From the NCBI RefSeq assembly GCF_003598715.1, contig NZ_QZFU01000002.1, positions 1 through 38,600 on the forward strand: DNA of 38,600 nt, read 5' to 3'. The notes beneath the pieces are model-generated. The model did not search any database. It was not told the DNA's origin and saw nothing but the letters and a program-made list of their open reading frames with translations. The translations under genes and the position numbers were made by a program. The DNA is from Nocardia panacis (GTDB taxonomy: Bacteria > Actinomycetota > Actinomycetes > Mycobacteriales > Mycobacteriaceae). Shown one piece after another: positions 38,017 to 38,600 of the stretch (its first letter is position 1; every line of letters starts with the position of its first letter).

Positions 38017-38600
38017 TCAATGGGAGTTCCCGGTCAGATAACCGCGCAGCATGGCCGTGACGGCGGTGATCTGAGCGACGGGGAGGTGCTCATCACGCTT
38101 GTGCGCCATATTGGGATCACCCGGACCGAAGTTCACCGCCGGAATACCCCTGGCCGCGAAACGCGAGACATCGGTCCAGCCGTATTTGGCGCGCACACCA
38201 CCACCGCCGTGGCGGTGCACCGAGGCGAGCAGATCCTTCGCGACCGGCGCCGCGAGTCCGGGCAGCGCGCCGGGCGCGGCATCGGTAAGCGCGAAATCCA
38301 CTGCCAGACCGTCGAATACCTCCCGCACATGCGCGAGGGCCTCCTCCACGGTGCGATCGGGAGCGAAGCGGAAATTCACGTCCACCTCCGCGCTGTCGGG
38401 CACCACATTGCCCGCGACCCCGCCCGATACCCGCACCGCCGAAAGGCCCTCGCGGTAGCGGCAACCGTCGATCTCCACTTCGCGCGCCCGATAGTCGCTC
38501 AGCCGCCGCAGGATCGGGGCGAGACGATGGATCGCGTTGTCCCCCAGCCACGCTCGCGCCGAATGCGCGCGCACACCGGAGGTGGTGAGCCTGGCCCGCA
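38017..38600 (-). CDS. dapE: Succinyl-diaminopimelate desuccinylase (partial, C-terminal part)
   Basis: The frame runs off the right edge, so only the last ~194 residues are visible. It starts with [17 protein letters not shown], matching the DapE substrate-binding segment (RAHSARAW). [20 protein letters not shown] and RFAPDR of the M20 dimerisation domain follow. The metal-ligand region [20 protein letters not shown] is near the end. DapE removes succinate from N-succinyl-LL-diaminopimelate in lysine and meso-DAP synthesis, which feeds the peptidoglycan. The neighbourhood dapE-LOG-fadD6-folP2-gpgS is the order known in M. tuberculosis (Rv1202, Rv1205-Rv1208). Confidence 0.92.
   Translation of the reverse strand, partial: RARLTTSGVRAHSARAWLGDNAIHRLAPILRRLSDYRAREVEIDGCRYREGLSAVRVSGGVAGNVVPDSAEVDVNFRFAPDRTVEEALAHVREVFDGLAVDFALTDAAPGALPGLAAPVAKDLLASVHRHGGGGVRAKYGWTDVSRFAARGIPAVNFGPGDPNMAHKRDEHLPVAQITAVTAMLRGYLTGNSH

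Noticed and set aside
1..38600. Biosynthetic cluster, phage defence island or mobile element
   Set aside because: No transposase, integrase, restriction, toxin or polyketide/NRPS genes were found. Most genes are core actinobacterial loci in conserved order.

Overview
The window is high-GC DNA with the gene content and order of a mycolate-producing actinobacterium. It is most like Nocardia or a close relative such as Rhodococcus. The central and right parts carry, gene for gene, the neighbourhood known in Mycobacterium tuberculosis around sigE: homologues of Rv1205 to Rv1209, tagA, Rv1211, glgA, glgC, Rv1220c, sigE, rseA, htrA, tatB, mrp, Rv1230c to Rv1232c and Rv1234. No rRNA, tRNA, insertion sequence, prophage or CRISPR array was seen.

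Left part (1-14,500). A membrane-anchored molybdopterin oxidoreductase faces, across a perfect hairpin terminator, a PadR regulator plus DHA2-type drug exporter unit. Next is an osmoprotectant-type (OpuC/ProX) ABC transporter. It has one substrate-binding lipoprotein, an ATPase and two permeases in one operon, and a second, divergently transcribed substrate-binding lipoprotein. A bidirectional terminator separates these from a minus-strand series: malic enzyme, FAD-dependent dehydrogenase, a small membrane protein, a PHP phosphoesterase, a suppressor-of-fused protein and a stress-type membrane protein.

Middle (14,500-25,300). A soluble MgtE-like/CBS protein overlaps a DUF1003 membrane protein. 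Two tandem secreted lytic transglycosylases, the Mrp P-loop ATPase, a DivIVA-domain membrane protein, 3-methyladenine DNA glycosylase I, a DUF3117 protein and an RlmA-type rRNA methyltransferase follow. The glucan genes glgA (glgM) and glgC diverge from an intergenic region that carries eight 24-bp tandem repeats.

Right part (25,300-38,600). An O-methyltransferase diverges from the envelope-stress set sigE, rseA (anti-sigma), htrA and tatB. A 3-kb stretch of less familiar genes follows: an HTH protein, two uncharacterised overlapping genes and an orphan xdhC. The minus-strand end holds gpgS, folP2, fadD6, two LOG-family genes and the 3' part of dapE, which runs off the window.

Two themes tie the window together. 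First, envelope stress: sigE is preceded by a 19-bp MprA-box-like direct repeat and an ECF-type promoter, and its regulon-like neighbours (anti-sigma, periplasmic protease, Tat component, cell-wall hydrolases) are close by. Second, ADP-glucose and glucosylglycerate metabolism: glgC, glgA and gpgS feed maltosyl-phosphate/alpha-glucan and methylglucose lipopolysaccharide synthesis. Eleven genes have a TANNNT -10 element exactly 6-7 nt before the start codon, so much of the window is probably read from leaderless mRNAs. Relative to the M. tuberculosis order as I recall it, the block from the Rv1209 homologue to tatB is inverted, and the less familiar genes sit at one inversion boundary.
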